Of a stretch of DNA of 64,000 bases, positions 43,113-53,691 are shown one piece after another. The stretch's first letter is position 1. Every line of letters begins with the position of its first letter. The position numbers and the translations under genes were made by a program. Source of the stretch: Eukaryota sp. TZLM1-RC (lineage: Eukaryota; Metamonada: BaSk clade); contig JAUPSS010000004.1 in NCBI GenBank assembly GCA_040285825.1, positions 4,905,658 through 4,969,657 of the forward strand, read 5' to 3'. The notes under the pieces are model-generated. The model was given only the letters and a program-made list of their open reading frames with translations. It ran no database searches and was not told the origin of the DNA.

Positions 43113-43949
43113 ATGGCTTCATTCCTACCATACATGCCAAACCATACAGCACAATTGATTAATGGCTTCTGCCAGGACCTTAACGGTATTACTCCTGCTA
43201 AGGAGAGTAATCCTTCCTTCGGGAAGAGTTATCCTCCTCATGAGAGTAATCCTTCCTTCGGGAAGAGTTATCCTCCTCAGGAGAGTGAACTTCCTGCTGA
43301 GAAGAGCCTAGCATCTCAGAAAGGAAATCACCTTCCCAAGAACGAGAGTGAACTTCCCGCTGAGCAGAGCCATACCTCTCAGAAAGGAAGTAACATCCCC
43401 AATGAGGAGAGTGGTTATCACGTTGTTGATGTGACAGAACCGTACACATATCCTAACAACTCCTCGGAGCTCTTTCCTTGTAGGAAGAGTTTTCTCACTC
43501 CGAGCGAGCAACGGAGATTCAAAGCGTTTGCTATAAGTAACAATTCTAACGCTTGTACAGAAGGTGAAGGAGGTGAAGGCGAACGACAGTCTACGACTAG
43601 CTCTTTAAAGCTCCCTCCTCACCTACTTCTGACACCAGCTCGAGTGAGAAACCACAAAATGATTCCAGAGGAACTCATAATCAGGACAACAGCAGAAGAG
43701 GGGATGAGAGTGATGATGAACCTCCTCATACACCCAATCTTTCTAATCCAACTCCAACTTTTCCATCTACGGGAAGGACTCCTCAAGGTCTTTACCGAAG
43801 GAAACTAGCAAAGGCAGTTGAGGCTGTGACTAGAGATTTCCTAGTGGATCTCATCGCCAATCCTCCCGAGGATAAAATAGATTGGAGTGATGATGAATTA
43901 CTGAAAATGGCTGAGAATGAGTCAGAACGTCTCTCGGGAGACGTAGATC
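43113..43949 (+). pseudogene. gag: gag N-terminal part
   Basis: ATG at 43113. Short internal repeats: a 39-bp unit twice (ESNPSFGKSYPP) and a longer ESELPAE...SQKG unit twice. The frame is lost by one base near 43560-43630. The better frame afterwards reads DTSSSEKPQNDSRG, TPQGLYRRKLAKAVEAVTRD and SERLSGDVD, up to the hAT insertion at 43950. The reading continues with PAECEKVRRDSLAKRW at 46307 in the same frame if the hAT and one TSD are left out. Confidence 0.65.
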
Positions 43950-46298
43950 TAGGCCCCAGCATTTGACTAACACGCTCAGACTCGACTCAACATTTTCGAG
44001 TCGTACTCAAGCTCGACTCGGATAGACTGAGTTCAACTCGACTCCGACTCCATTCTGGTGAGTCACACTCAAACTCGACTCGAGCTTGAGTCGACTAATG
44101 AGTCTGAGTGAATTTTTTTCGTTTAGAGCACCTTGGATGAAATATAAACAACAAGGTCTATGTATTAGGATAAACTTATTGTGATGTTGCAATTGTATAT
44201 GAACAAAACACTCATCTTTATTATTAAATCAAATCAAATCCATTGTCAAGCCATGACCGTAAGCACAAAACCGCACGAACGGAATCATCAGCCAAACAGC
44301 ATCTTTTCTCGGAAACCATATCCCCTGCTAGAGAAAAAAGCCGTTCACAGGGTACAGAAGTTGGCTGGATAGCCAAGAAATCAGCTGCTATTTGAGAAAG
44401 TACAGGAAATCGACGTTTGTTGTCATTCCACCATTGTAGTGGATTCACCGAAAGGTCAACCGGAGCTTCGGATAGAAAAGTGGAAAGTTCATCACCTTCT
44501 GCGTGTGATCTTCTGAGAAAGGATTCCAAGAAGGTAAGCTGTCTATTTGCCACTGATGGGACTATTGACTCATAGTTTACATTGATAAGATCTTGCAATT
44601 TTCTAGAGAAATCGTCAGGAAATCGTAAATGAAACCCTTCAAAACGACGTACACGGAGATCAAGAATTGACGAAACAAAGGCAGGGAAGTCGTAAAGTTC
44701 TTCTAAATACTGTTCCAGCTTTCCTAGCATCAAAGAAGCTGCTTCTTGGATAATCTGCGCTTCGTTTTGATAAGAATAGAGATGCGCATACAGACCGTCT
44801 ATTAGCATAAGCACTAAACCACAGGTAGGATGCAATGCAGCTGAAAGGTAAACTGTACATTCGTAAAAAGGTGCAAGAAGATTAAGAATAGCTTCAATCT
44901 TCAGTTCTTCTTCTTCGGTGACTATGAGAGCCGTCATTCCCTCTTCAACCAATAGTTTGGTAACAGCCGATTTAATCTTCATGTAAGTATTCACCATCAA
45001 GTAGGTGCTGTTCCACCTAATTGCCGTATCAAGAGGGATTGTCTTCTTTTGAAGACCTTGTTCTTGTAGTTCTTCCTACAGTAACTGGTAGAGCTTGCTA
45101 GAAACATGGCATTGTCTAACAAAGTTGTGAATCTTCGACAAAAGACCATCAACCACCACAAGACCCTTTTTTACAACCAAATTCAAAATATGGGCCATAC
45201 ATTTCTTGTGAAACAGCTTTGGTTGCTTTTCTGTGAAAAGTTTCAAAGCCTTTCTGACATTGGCAGCATTGTCAGATGTAATGGCGAGCAATTCAGCATT
45301 ATCAGAGTTCTCAGAACTTTCATCAAAAGTAATGGATATTATGTTTTCACTGTTGATATCCCTTAAAGCATCTTGTACAAAAGCAAGAATTATTTCGGCT
45401 GAATGTGGGTGCGGAATTCTAACAACGTCCAGTGTTAGAGATGACAAGTTGAAATCATCACTAACAAAATGGGCAGTTATACCAAGATAAGGGCGCTTAG
45501 CTCTTGAAGTCCATAAATCTAGCGTCAAAGAATAGGAATGTCTATTTTGACCTAACCTCTGCAGCATTGATGGACGCATTTCGGAAAAAGCATTGCGAAT
45601 GGAACGAGAAATGGACCATGAAGACATTATCACCGTATTCTCATTATAGAAATTCATTAAGTTACGAAAATGTGGGTTGTCCGCCAACGAGTACGGTGCG
45701 CCAGACTGAATGAACATCTTGATCAAAAGCTTGCGGCCAGTTTCAACTTCTGCGGAAGACAAGACTGTTGCGGGAAGTGGAGTGAACGATGAAAGTTTTA
45801 AAGTGGGTTGCTGCTGCCTTATGGAACTAGTCCAGTTGGGATGTTCCTTTTCAAGGTGTCGTTTCAGTACTGTTTGAGAAGTCGAAACTGAAAAACTGGT
45901 TGACATTCCAGGGCACAGAAGACAGTGACGCTTACCATTTTGTTCGGAAAAAAGACGATAGCCATTCCATCGTTGATATCCAGAAAGAGGGGAGAGGACA
46001 ACAGGAAGTTCGGAGTCACTTACGTTATTAACTTCCTCGCGAATCCTCTTGGTAGGAGGAGTTTGGTTTACTGTCATTTAAGAAAGAATTATAGAAAAAG
46101 GATGTAATTATAAACAATAAGTGAGTGTGTGAAACTCGTAACAGACTCAATATTCTATGTTTATTAGTTCGACTACACTCAGACTCCAACAAGTTGAGTT
46201 CGACTAGACTCGCACTCACATAGATAGGAGTTTGACTCAGACTAAAATCAAGTTTAGTCGGCTGAGCGCGGACTCGCCGAGTCTGATGCTGGGGCCTG
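43950..46298 (-). mobile_element. hAT-1 transposon with TIRs and 8-bp target duplication
   Basis: 2,349 bp. Ends are TAGGCCCCAGCAT and ATGCTGGGGCCTG (inverted, one mismatch at the outermost base). Perfect 8-bp duplications CGTAGATC lie at 43942-43949 and 46299-46306, the hAT length. Both subterminal 150-bp regions are packed with GACTC/GAGTC and ACTCGACT-type motifs in both orientations, probable transposase-binding sites. It interrupts gag of the gypsy element, so it is younger than that element. Confidence 0.9.
44224..46077 (-). pseudogene. hAT-1 transposase, one in-frame TAG
   Basis: From the ATG at 46077 the frame is open to 44224 except for one TAG at 45078-45076; codons on both sides of it are in the same frame, 617 in total. 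N-terminal BED zinc finger: C-L-L-C-P near residue 55, then LKRHLEKEHPNW. Catalytic domain: LTLDLWTSRAKRPYLGITAH, ITSDNAANVRKA and KCMAHILNLVVKKGL. The C-terminal hATC dimerisation domain holds WWNDNKRRFPVLS, SVPCERLFSLAG and SVRAVLCLRSWL. Gln is expected at the stop by context (YQLL-*-EELQEQ). It is dead, or functional only by readthrough. Confidence 0.85.
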
Positions 46299-48483
46299 CG
46301 TAGATCCAGCCGAATGTGAGAAGGTCAGACGTGACTCTCTAGCTAAACGCTGGCTCTTTCTCTTTGGGGAAGCTTACGGCAAAACACTTGACGATGTCGT
46401 CTACGAGAGTTATGATCAGAGTCCAAATCTTTTAACGAGATTGGATACCGATTCAACAGTCTCGTGTGGGATGAGTGCAGTCGAGGATTGCTATTTTAGC
46501 GCCCCTCGTTCAAAGTATCAAGTTGCTACTCCCAGGCCTACCAAATACCATAGGGATGCGATTGATGACCACAAAATATATTTCAGTGGAAATCAAGAAG
46601 CTTACCACAGGATATTTTGGATAGCTAAAATGTATCCTCATAATCAGCAGGGTAGAAACCTTAGAGGCGTCGTAAGGCATTTCCTAGTGGAGAACGTACA
46701 CCCAAAAGATTCCATTGCGGACATCTTACTTATGCTTGGGAACAGATTCGATGAATCTCGAGGCGACACCCTTGAATTTCATGCCAAAGAGTCTTACGTT
46801 AGAAAAATAGGCACCATGGTAATTGAATTGAAAGAGCAACGTGTTGGCCCCAACAAGTTAAAACTTGTTTATCCTGATGCATGGATGGCAAAACTTAAGG
46901 TATGGGTTGATAGCTGGCCCGACCAAAATGTTTTTGCGAATGTCTTAATAAAGAGCAGTTGCCTTCCATATGATCATAAATTAGCGGGGGTCCCTAGAGG
47001 ATCTAAAGATGCACCAGATTGGGTGGACTTAAGGCCACCAGCTCAGACTATACCTGTGCAGGAGGAACCTCCTAAGACAAAATTTATCATAAAGTTGAGC
47101 GAAACATTGCCTTCAGAAGAGAGTAACATGAATATATTTAGTACACCTTCTGTAGGGCCTCTGGCATCTAGATGAACTTCCTGTGAAACAACTCCTACAC
47201 AAGCATCTGTTGTAAATCCATCTAAACCCACGCAACCCCTAGGGACGAATGCTCCTAGAGATTCTCTCGTCGACACCCTCGGTCTTTATAGAACTCCTGT
47301 AACAGACGAGGAGAAATTGAGGAAAAGAATAGACGACAAACTCAGATGTCTAGTTAAGTTAAATGAAGCGTTTGACGCCAAGAAGATCTTCGACTTCGTT
47401 CTTAACTTTGGCAATTGGGCTAAAACGGTTAGGGATCGCGATGGACCCACCAGAGCATTTACGCCGATCTTCAAATACGGTCCACCTGTTCATCAGTACG
47501 ACTTCGTTAGATCCATGTTCTTCGAAGTGGACCCTTTGTATTTGAGATTTATGATGGAGGGTAAGGTCATTGCAGAATGGCAGAGCTTTTATGGATGCCG
47601 AACAAATGTGTTAGGCAACAACCCATCAGATTACGAGATCTGGGAATATTTGCTACTCAGCACCCAGCTTAACCCTAGATTAAGTAGTCGACCCAACCAT
47701 TCAGAGCAATGGTGTAGCTTATGCAAAACCAATAAACATCCTGAAGAGAAATGTTTTACAATAGTGGGAAGACCAGGTTCCAAAAAGCGCCAAGGAGGTG
47801 AGAAACGTGATAGAAAACGTAGTAATAGTAGTAGTAGTAATAATAATAAATCAGATGAATATACATCTTTAAATAATAACCTTACAAATAATTCAATCAA
47901 TTCCATTTATAAAATGAGCAACGCTGATTCGAATTATAAACACCTAAATCCATTAAAGAGATTTAGAGAGTCATCCAATCCTGTGGGTTCTATCCACAGT
48001 GTTAGACTATTCAGGGTGACAGGAGACCAAGTAAGTTCTAACGGGGAACTCTGGTTGACCTGTTCAATAAACAACCTGGAAGTACAAGGCGAAATTGATA
48101 ATGGAGCTGCATTTTCAGTATTATCAATGAATTTAGCCTCTAAATGTAATATGACAGTTAATGACAATAAGACTGTTGAATACCTATCGGCAAATGGTAT
48201 TCGCTCCACGACCCTGGAATGTGCAAGTGGTGTTCTTGCTCTAAATGTGGGTAGGTTGGCCACTCAAGTGATTTTAGGGATCGAACTCCAGATCATTCCT
48301 GGTACCAATAATTTTTTGATCGGAAAAGACTTATTACAAACCTTGGGGCTACGCACGGAGCACGGTTTTAATATTAATTTGGATCGCGAACATCGCACCA
48401 TCTTAAATGCTGAATGTGAGTTTGATAATAGAATTTGTCAACCAATTACATTCATAGAACAATTGAGTAATAAATCAGACTGA
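46299..48483 (+). pseudogene. gag C-terminal part, zinc knuckle and protease
   Basis: The frame from the hAT border runs through AYGKTLDDVVYE, RIFWIAKMYPHNQQGRNLRG to a TGA at 47173-47175, then in the same frame through YGPPVHQYDFVRSMFF to the CCHC knuckle C-S-L-C-K-T-N-K-H-P-E-E-K-C (47713-47754) and the aspartic protease EVQGEIDNGAAFSVLS. The active-site motif is D-N-G-A instead of D-T/S-G-A, and remnant 2 at 40.3 kb has the same variant. FLIGKDLLQTLG is the typical flap-distal block. Ends at a TGA at 48481-48483, which again stays in frame with the reverse transcriptase. Confidence 0.75.
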
Positions 48484-49990
48484 GGTAATGATTTTGGGCA
48501 TTCCACATTTAGACATGATTTAGATGAGTTGGGCTGTAGAATATGCCTGGATGACATTAGAGACGAGGAACGCCTAGTCGTTCTACTCGAAAAATATAGA
48601 AATGTATTTAGTGGGCTAGCTTATCCGGACGGAATTAATTGTCAGCCGATGACCATTCCATTTTGTGACGAAAGTAAGGTCGTCAAAAGAAAACCTCGAA
48701 GATTAAACCCAGAAATACAACGGGTAGCCGAGGAAATTTTTAACGAATTGATCCGTAATGAATTTGCTGTGTTCGCAAAGTCTCAATTCAGTAGTCCCAT
48801 CTGTCAAGTGATTTACCCTGATCACAGGAAACCACGATTAACTGGCAATTTTAGTGGTGTTGGTGGAGTAAGTGATTTAACTAAACCTGTAGAGGCAAAT
48901 TTGCCCAGGATTAGCGACATTTTAGAGTTTTTAAGTAAAGCTAATTATATAGCAACTCTAGATTTACCTAAGGCATTTTGGCAGCTCAAAATTGCAGAAA
49001 AGGATATCGATAAAACTACCGTATCAATTCCCGGGATGTCGATCAGGTTCAAAAGGGCTTGTTTTGGCTTGAAGAACGTTTCTGCTGTCTTCAAAAACAT
49101 GATGATGGAAATTTTTGATTCCCAAAGTTTATATATATCGATGATATAATAATAGTAGCTTCAACCTTGAATGAATTTCTATCAAGAGTAGGTACAGTCC
49201 TAGAACACGCCAATCGTTTTAGAGTTAACCTGGGCCTACCCAAGTGTAGCTTTACCACTTGCAAACATGAAATAAAAATTCTAGGTAGTATTTTTATAAA
49301 CAAAACCCGTTATATAGATGAGTCTAGGATTCAGGGACTGATCAACCTACCCAAACCCAGGACATTACCTGAGGTGAGGAGTTTTATAGGTTCGATCAAC
49401 TATATACGTGACTGGTTGCCAAATTTATCTGATTTGATAGAACCAATCAACAAAATAACCAGAAACAAACCCTCAAAGATCAAGTGGACTCCTGATCATG
49501 ACGAGGCTTTTGGTAAGATTATAAATCTTATCAAAGCAAATATCCCTCTTGAATTGCCCTCAGAAGACAAGCATATTTTAATAAGTGCTGACGCGTCCGA
49601 TGTGGCTGTAGGTGGAGTAATATGGCAAGAAGCTAACCCACCTAAAGATCCTACGACACCGCTAATTAAGAGAAAGGTTGTACCTATTGTCTTCTTTAGC
49701 AGATTATTATCAACTTCACAAAAGAATTGGTCTGTACTTCAGAAAGAGTTGTATGCAATTTTACTAATTCTCACTGACAGTAGTTTAGAAAATTAAATAT
49801 TTTCGAGGAAATTAACTATTTCCACTGATCATAGAAATTTAGCATACCTCATATCAGCTCCTGAAAAGAACAGAATTGTGAAGAGGTGGCTACCAATATT
49901 GTCAGAATTCAATTTTGATGTAGTCCACACTGCAGGCGAGGAGAATTATTGGGCAGACATGTTGTCTAGATTGGTTGACACCAAACCCAA
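48484..49990 (+). pseudogene. pol: Reverse transcriptase and RNase H
   Basis: KRKPRRLNPEIQRVAEEIF starts the RT. SSPICQVIYPDHRKPRLTGN and YIATLDLPKAFWQLKIAEKD (box A) follow, then FKRACFGLKNVSAVFKNMM. The catalytic box YIDD lies at 49134-49145, one frame away, after a TATATATA run that has gained or lost a base. FVNLGLPKCSF-type and GSINYIRDWLPNLSDLIEPI segments follow. RNase H begins ILISADASDVAVGGVIWQEA. A TAA at 49794-49796 is followed in frame by LTISTDHRNLAYL and the HTAGEENYWADMLSR block. All catalytic residues appear retained apart from frame breaks. Confidence 0.75.
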
Positions 49991-50088
49991 AACTGCTCGA
50001 GTCCAACAAGTGAGAAACTTGGCACCTCACAGAGTTGAAGAACAATTACCCTATTGAAATTGATTAACTAGAGTTAATTTGTTAAGGG

Positions 50089-51839
50089 ATGATATTACTC
50101 AATCGTCCACAATTGAGCTACCCACGATCAATAGCACTGAAAGAAGCAGTTGAGGATACTAAAGTTGATTTATTTGACACTTGGATCTCAAAGATTAGGC
50201 AAGAACAACTTATTGTTCATTCAAATCCTGAGTATTATAAGGATTACAAATATAATTCTGATATTCAATTGTATACCAACAATCGTGGGAAGATTGTTAT
50301 CCCAGATAGTTTAAAGTAGCAGACTTTAACTATCATTAATGGACATGCAAATGTTGGCCATCCTAGTGTGACGACTAGGGTAAAGAAATTACTCAATAGT
50401 GATTACTTCTGGCCAGACATGTTCATTCAAATCCTGAGTATTATAAGGATTACAAATATAATTCTGATATTCAATTGTATACCAACAATCGTGGGAAGAT
50501 TGTTATCCCAGATAGTTTAAAGTAGCAGACTTTAACTATCATTAATGGACATGCAAATGTTGGCCATCCTAGTGTGACGACTAGGGTAAAGAAATTACTC
50601 AATAGTGATTACTTCTGGCCAGACATGCGCAAAAACATGATTAATCATATTAAGAGATGCCCAGCATGTCAAAAGACGGCACATGTGCCTAAAAATGTCA
50701 TTGAATCATCTGGCTCTCTTTGGGCTGATCGACCTTTTGCACGATTAAACGCAGACACTATTGAACCATTCAACAAGATGATGATGGATTCAAATATTTA
50801 ATAGTTTTTGTAGATTCGTTCACTAGGTATACGATCATTTGCCCTGTAAAGGAATTGAATGCAGTGGAGGCAACCAATCACCTCCTATGGAGTGTAGTAT
50901 CAATTTTTGGTATCCCACTGTTGATTCATAGTGACAATTGTATTGAATTTGCAAATGCCATTTTCAAAGGGTTATGCGATTTATTAAACATTGAAGTAAG
51001 TCGTTCACTAACTAGCTCTTCACAAAGCAATGGTTTAGTAGAAAGACGACACAGAGACACTTTACGAAGTCTAAGAAAGATTTTGGTGGACTCTGGCGAT
51101 TATAGCAATTGGAGCAAATATATCCCAATTGTACAACTTCAAATTAATTCAATTATTAGTAGAGTTACTGGTCATTCGTCCTACAATTTAATGTTTGGTA
51201 GCGAACACAGCCCTAGAGCTGATCCTAGTAATATGTTTGAGAGAAGAGGCAGAGCTCAGGCAAGCTCAACAACTACCTGAAGTTAATAAACATAGGAACC
51301 CTTTTAATAAAGGTGACTAAGGTTTGCGATTAAAGACTAATGGTACACTCCATGGTTGCTTCGCTGGCCCTTTTCTCGTTGAAGAAGTTGAATCCAATAA
51401 AAGTTTATTACTCAAGAATCTCGTCACTGGTTCGATGTCTACGGCAAGTATTAATCATTGTAAACTATACCTCTCTGACTTCCCTAAAGAAGATATAGAT
51501 TGGCATAAGAACATTGCTGCCGGTGATATGGAAGAATCCGTAATTATTAAGATTATAGATCACTTCGATTTTATAGACTCGAATGATAATAAAATTTCTT
51601 ATTGCACCGCAGTTTGGTATGGCGACGAGACATCGTCTGTCCCAGTTGCTGACGTCAAAAGCACTGAGGCATACCAATCATTTTTGCGGACCCTTAGTCC
51701 TCACACCACCAGGAAACGGAAAATGAATTCCAATTCTAAATCTAAGACTAATTCCCCGCAGTTAATTCTTATAGCTCTCGTACGAGACCTAAGAGAGGGA
51801 AAAGGTAGTGTTGTACTGTGCACAATTAGTATAGTATAG
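50089..51839 (+). pseudogene. Integrase with GPF module, internally duplicated
   Basis: The HHCC zinc module is H-A-N-V-G-H ... C-P-A-C (50550-50669). The catalytic core has D in LNADTIEP, D in LLIHSDNC and E in SNGLVERRHRD, the latter two 35 residues apart (DX35E). A frameshift near 50800 restores LIVFVDSFTRY in another frame. The GPF module reads FAGPFLVEEV (51361-51390). A TAG after IPDSLK is present in both copies of a 206-bp tandem duplication. The ORF ends at 51839 inside the start of the 3' LTR. Confidence 0.75.
50214..50627 (+). repeat. 206-bp perfect tandem duplication in integrase
   Basis: 50214-50419 is repeated at 50420-50625 with no difference seen; the identity extends two bases further. 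It duplicates the segment just before and including the first half of the HHCC module. Confidence 0.9.
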
Positions 51840-51905
51840 ACTTCACTAGTGACGGCCTTTATAAGGGCCAGTGAAATTTAAATAAATGTCTTTTATCTTT
51901 ATTCT
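51811..51905 (+). repeat. Gypsy 3' LTR, left part
   Basis: Begins TGTTGTACTGTGCAC directly after a polypurine tract, contains a TTTATAAGG-like promoter box and AATAAA, and is cut at 51905 by the miniature LTR element. It probably resumes at 52740. Confidence 0.55.
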
Positions 51906-52044
51906 TGATGCCGTTAGGCAGATGAACACACGAAGGAGAGAGAGAAATCTGAGTTTATTAATAAAACTGATTCATAAACGAGTATCACGTCATCAGTCAA
52001 AATACAATGAAACCTACTAATTCAATTTAAGTTCGACAACAACA
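51906..52044 (-). repeat. TRIM LTR, right-hand copy on plus map = 3' LTR
   Basis: 139 bp, TG...CA; differs from the partner at one position (cataaacg here, catagacg there). Confidence 0.85.
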
Positions 52045-52596
52045 CTACCTTTTCCCATTTTTCTGAGGACAAATACAGTACTGGCTCAATAGAGGGGAGA
52101 TATGGGGTTTGTTAAATTCTCCGGTGCATCGATGGTATGAGAACGTTGGATACCTACGAAAAGAAGTCCTCTGGCAAATCGGTTCAGAAAAGCTATGTCT
52201 GGCAACTTCAGTCCGGAAGCCCTACTCTTTACCTGGAAAAAAAACGTCGCAGGTAACAGGACATACGTTCTCGGACGTCACCAATACGGACATAAAGCAT
52301 CAGTTCTGACATAGCCAGACTAAAATCTTCGTACATGGCGAACGATACGACAGATTGTAGATGTCTGAGAAGAACATCGTCACTGGATCAGCCGTCGGAT
52401 TTCTGGAGAGATAGGGACTCTAACAGAAAAGAATCGACCAAGAGTCTTGCTGGAACAAGCTCTTTCTTAGGAGTCACCGAAGAATAAATCTTTCACTCCT
52501 ATAGGAACAGAAGAACACTTTCAACTTTCATGGAAGAAAGAGACGTCAGGTTAACAGAGGGAACAGTCATCTGAAATAAGAAGGGCCAATAATTAT

Positions 52597-52735
52597 TGAT
52601 GCCGTTAGGCAGATGAACACACGAAGGAGAGAGAGAAATCTGAGTTTATTAATAAAACTGATTCATAGACGAGTATCACGTCATCAGTCAAAATACAATG
52701 AAACCTACTAATTCAATTTAAGTTCGACAACAACA
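52597..52735 (-). repeat. TRIM LTR, 5' copy
   Basis: 139 bp, partner of 51906-52044; the near identity indicates recent insertion. Confidence 0.85.
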
Positions 52736-52756
52736 TTCTGTAATGTCTAACCATAC

Positions 52757-53169
52757 AGCATCACATCAGTGAAATCAATGTGGTCGGTTTTGGGTAGAAG
52801 TTTTCAAACAGGATATAAGTGTTGTTTTTCAGGTGGTTGTTTATTCATTGTATGTTGTTGCAACTGTTAGAAAACCAGTTTGATTGATTTTGATTTTGAG
52901 TTTGAGTTTGATCATACATTAAACGATTGTATTATGAAATGACCAACCTTGGCATCTTTTAGTAGAATTGATGGTTGTGGGTATCTGAAGTAGCTGTCCA
53001 GAAAATATAATTTATTCAAATGTCACATTGTAAATAAAACATTAACATTTGTTAATGAATGACAACACTAAATCTGACAACATTATCCCAGTATGATAGA
53101 GTATTGCAAATATACTTTGCTTGATCCAAAGTAGACATTGACTCTTGAATATTTGACAACTCGATTAAA
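52757..53169. other. Intergenic, no supported feature
   Basis: Between the gypsy border and the 3' end of the NADAR gene; AT-rich with Ttgattttgatttt-type simple runs near 52880. Confidence 0.3.
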
Positions 53170-53691
53170 CTACGAAAACCATGAATCGTAGAGATCCCAA
53201 TCAGACCAAGCATGTTCATCAAAAGATCCACTTTTGAATAGTTCCCGAAGCTCAACCAACACTTTTCCTAGTAAATTGAGGCCCTTCCATCTGGAAGGAT
53301 TAAGAGCATCTGGGTTCGCTTCATCTAGTCCGATTCCCCATATTTTATCAAAAGGGGAGGCTTCAACGAGTATCGAGTCGCCTGTGTTTAGAAGAGCATC
53401 CAAAAATTCGGCATTTTGGCTAAACTTATGGTAACAAACATAAGCCATGAGTGATTCTCTGTGGGTTGTCCATTGTAGATCATTGAATCCAGAGACTTTT
53501 CTTCCTAGCGCTTTGGATTTCTTGGGATGTGTACTCTGAAGGATTTTTGTTGCCATTGGTTCATCCTTGAACAGTTTGGCTTTCCCATACATAAAGAACT
53601 GTTCACTGGAGTGAAACTTAAGGGATCCTAATCGGATAGTGCATAACTCAAAGTTTGAGAAGGGGCTTGCGTTCCAAAAAAAGGTATACAT
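53170..53691 (-). CDS. NADAR (YbiA-like) domain protein
   Basis: 173 residues, ATG at 53691. Almost the whole protein is the NADAR domain: FWNASPFSNFE at the start, FHSSEQFFMYGKAKLFKDE, SKALGRKVSGFNDLQW, then LLNTGDSILVEASPFDKIWG and WKGLNLLGKVLVELR. In the family the domain cleaves N-glycosidic bonds in damaged riboflavin intermediates or ADP-ribose-like compounds; which applies here is unknown. Glu of SSEQ and the D of SPFDKIWG are retained. Slightly acidic C-terminal tail. A single exon, with no neighbour of obviously related function. Confidence 0.9.
   Translation of the reverse strand: MYTFFWNASPFSNFELCTIRLGSLKFHSSEQFFMYGKAKLFKDEPMATKILQSTHPKKSKALGRKVSGFNDLQWTTHRESLMAYVCYHKFSQNAEFLDALLNTGDSILVEASPFDKIWGIGLDEANPDALNPSRWKGLNLLGKVLVELRELFKSGSFDEHAWSDWDLYDSWFS

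Larger units (their letters stand above)
51906..52735 (-). mobile_element. Miniature LTR retroelement (TRIM-like)
   Basis: Two 139-bp direct repeats, 51906-52044 and 52597-52735, differ by one base, and both begin TG and end CA. The 552-bp interior has no long ORF. Read on the minus strand, the interior ends in a purine tract (ATGGGAAAAGGTAG) right before the LTR, so the element points left. TTCT flanks both sides (51902-51905, 52736-52739). The purine tract and LTR start share 18 bases with those of the gypsy element (51798-51815), suggesting it is moved by a related gypsy enzyme set. Confidence 0.75.
43113..52756 (+). mobile_element. Ty3/gypsy LTR retrotransposon, nested insertions, dead
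   Basis: Order on the plus strand: gag (43113-43949), hAT insertion, gag resumed at 46299 with a zinc knuckle (47713-47754), protease (~48097), reverse transcriptase (48529-49700), RNase H (49570-49990), integrase (50100-51280), GPF module (~51360), polypurine tract GAGAGGGAAAAGGTAG and 3' LTR from 51811. RT before integrase and the GPF module define Ty3/gypsy. Single lesions break it: a frameshift near 43600, TGA at 47173, TGA at 48481, a frameshift at 49130-49140, TAA at 49794 and TAG after IPDSLK. No 5' LTR is seen before 43113. Confidence 0.85.

Noticed and set aside
43113-43808. Independent host gene with Pro/Ser repeats
   Set aside because: After one base shift it runs into the gag of the gypsy element and across the hAT insertion site in frame, so it belongs to that element.
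26812-45078. Alternative genetic code with TAG, TAA or TGA as sense
   Set aside because: Intact genes end with all three stops (TAG: GT5 and FAM161; TAA: BUB3; TGA: the 57271 gene), and disrupted loci contain all three, so standard code with mutations is simpler.
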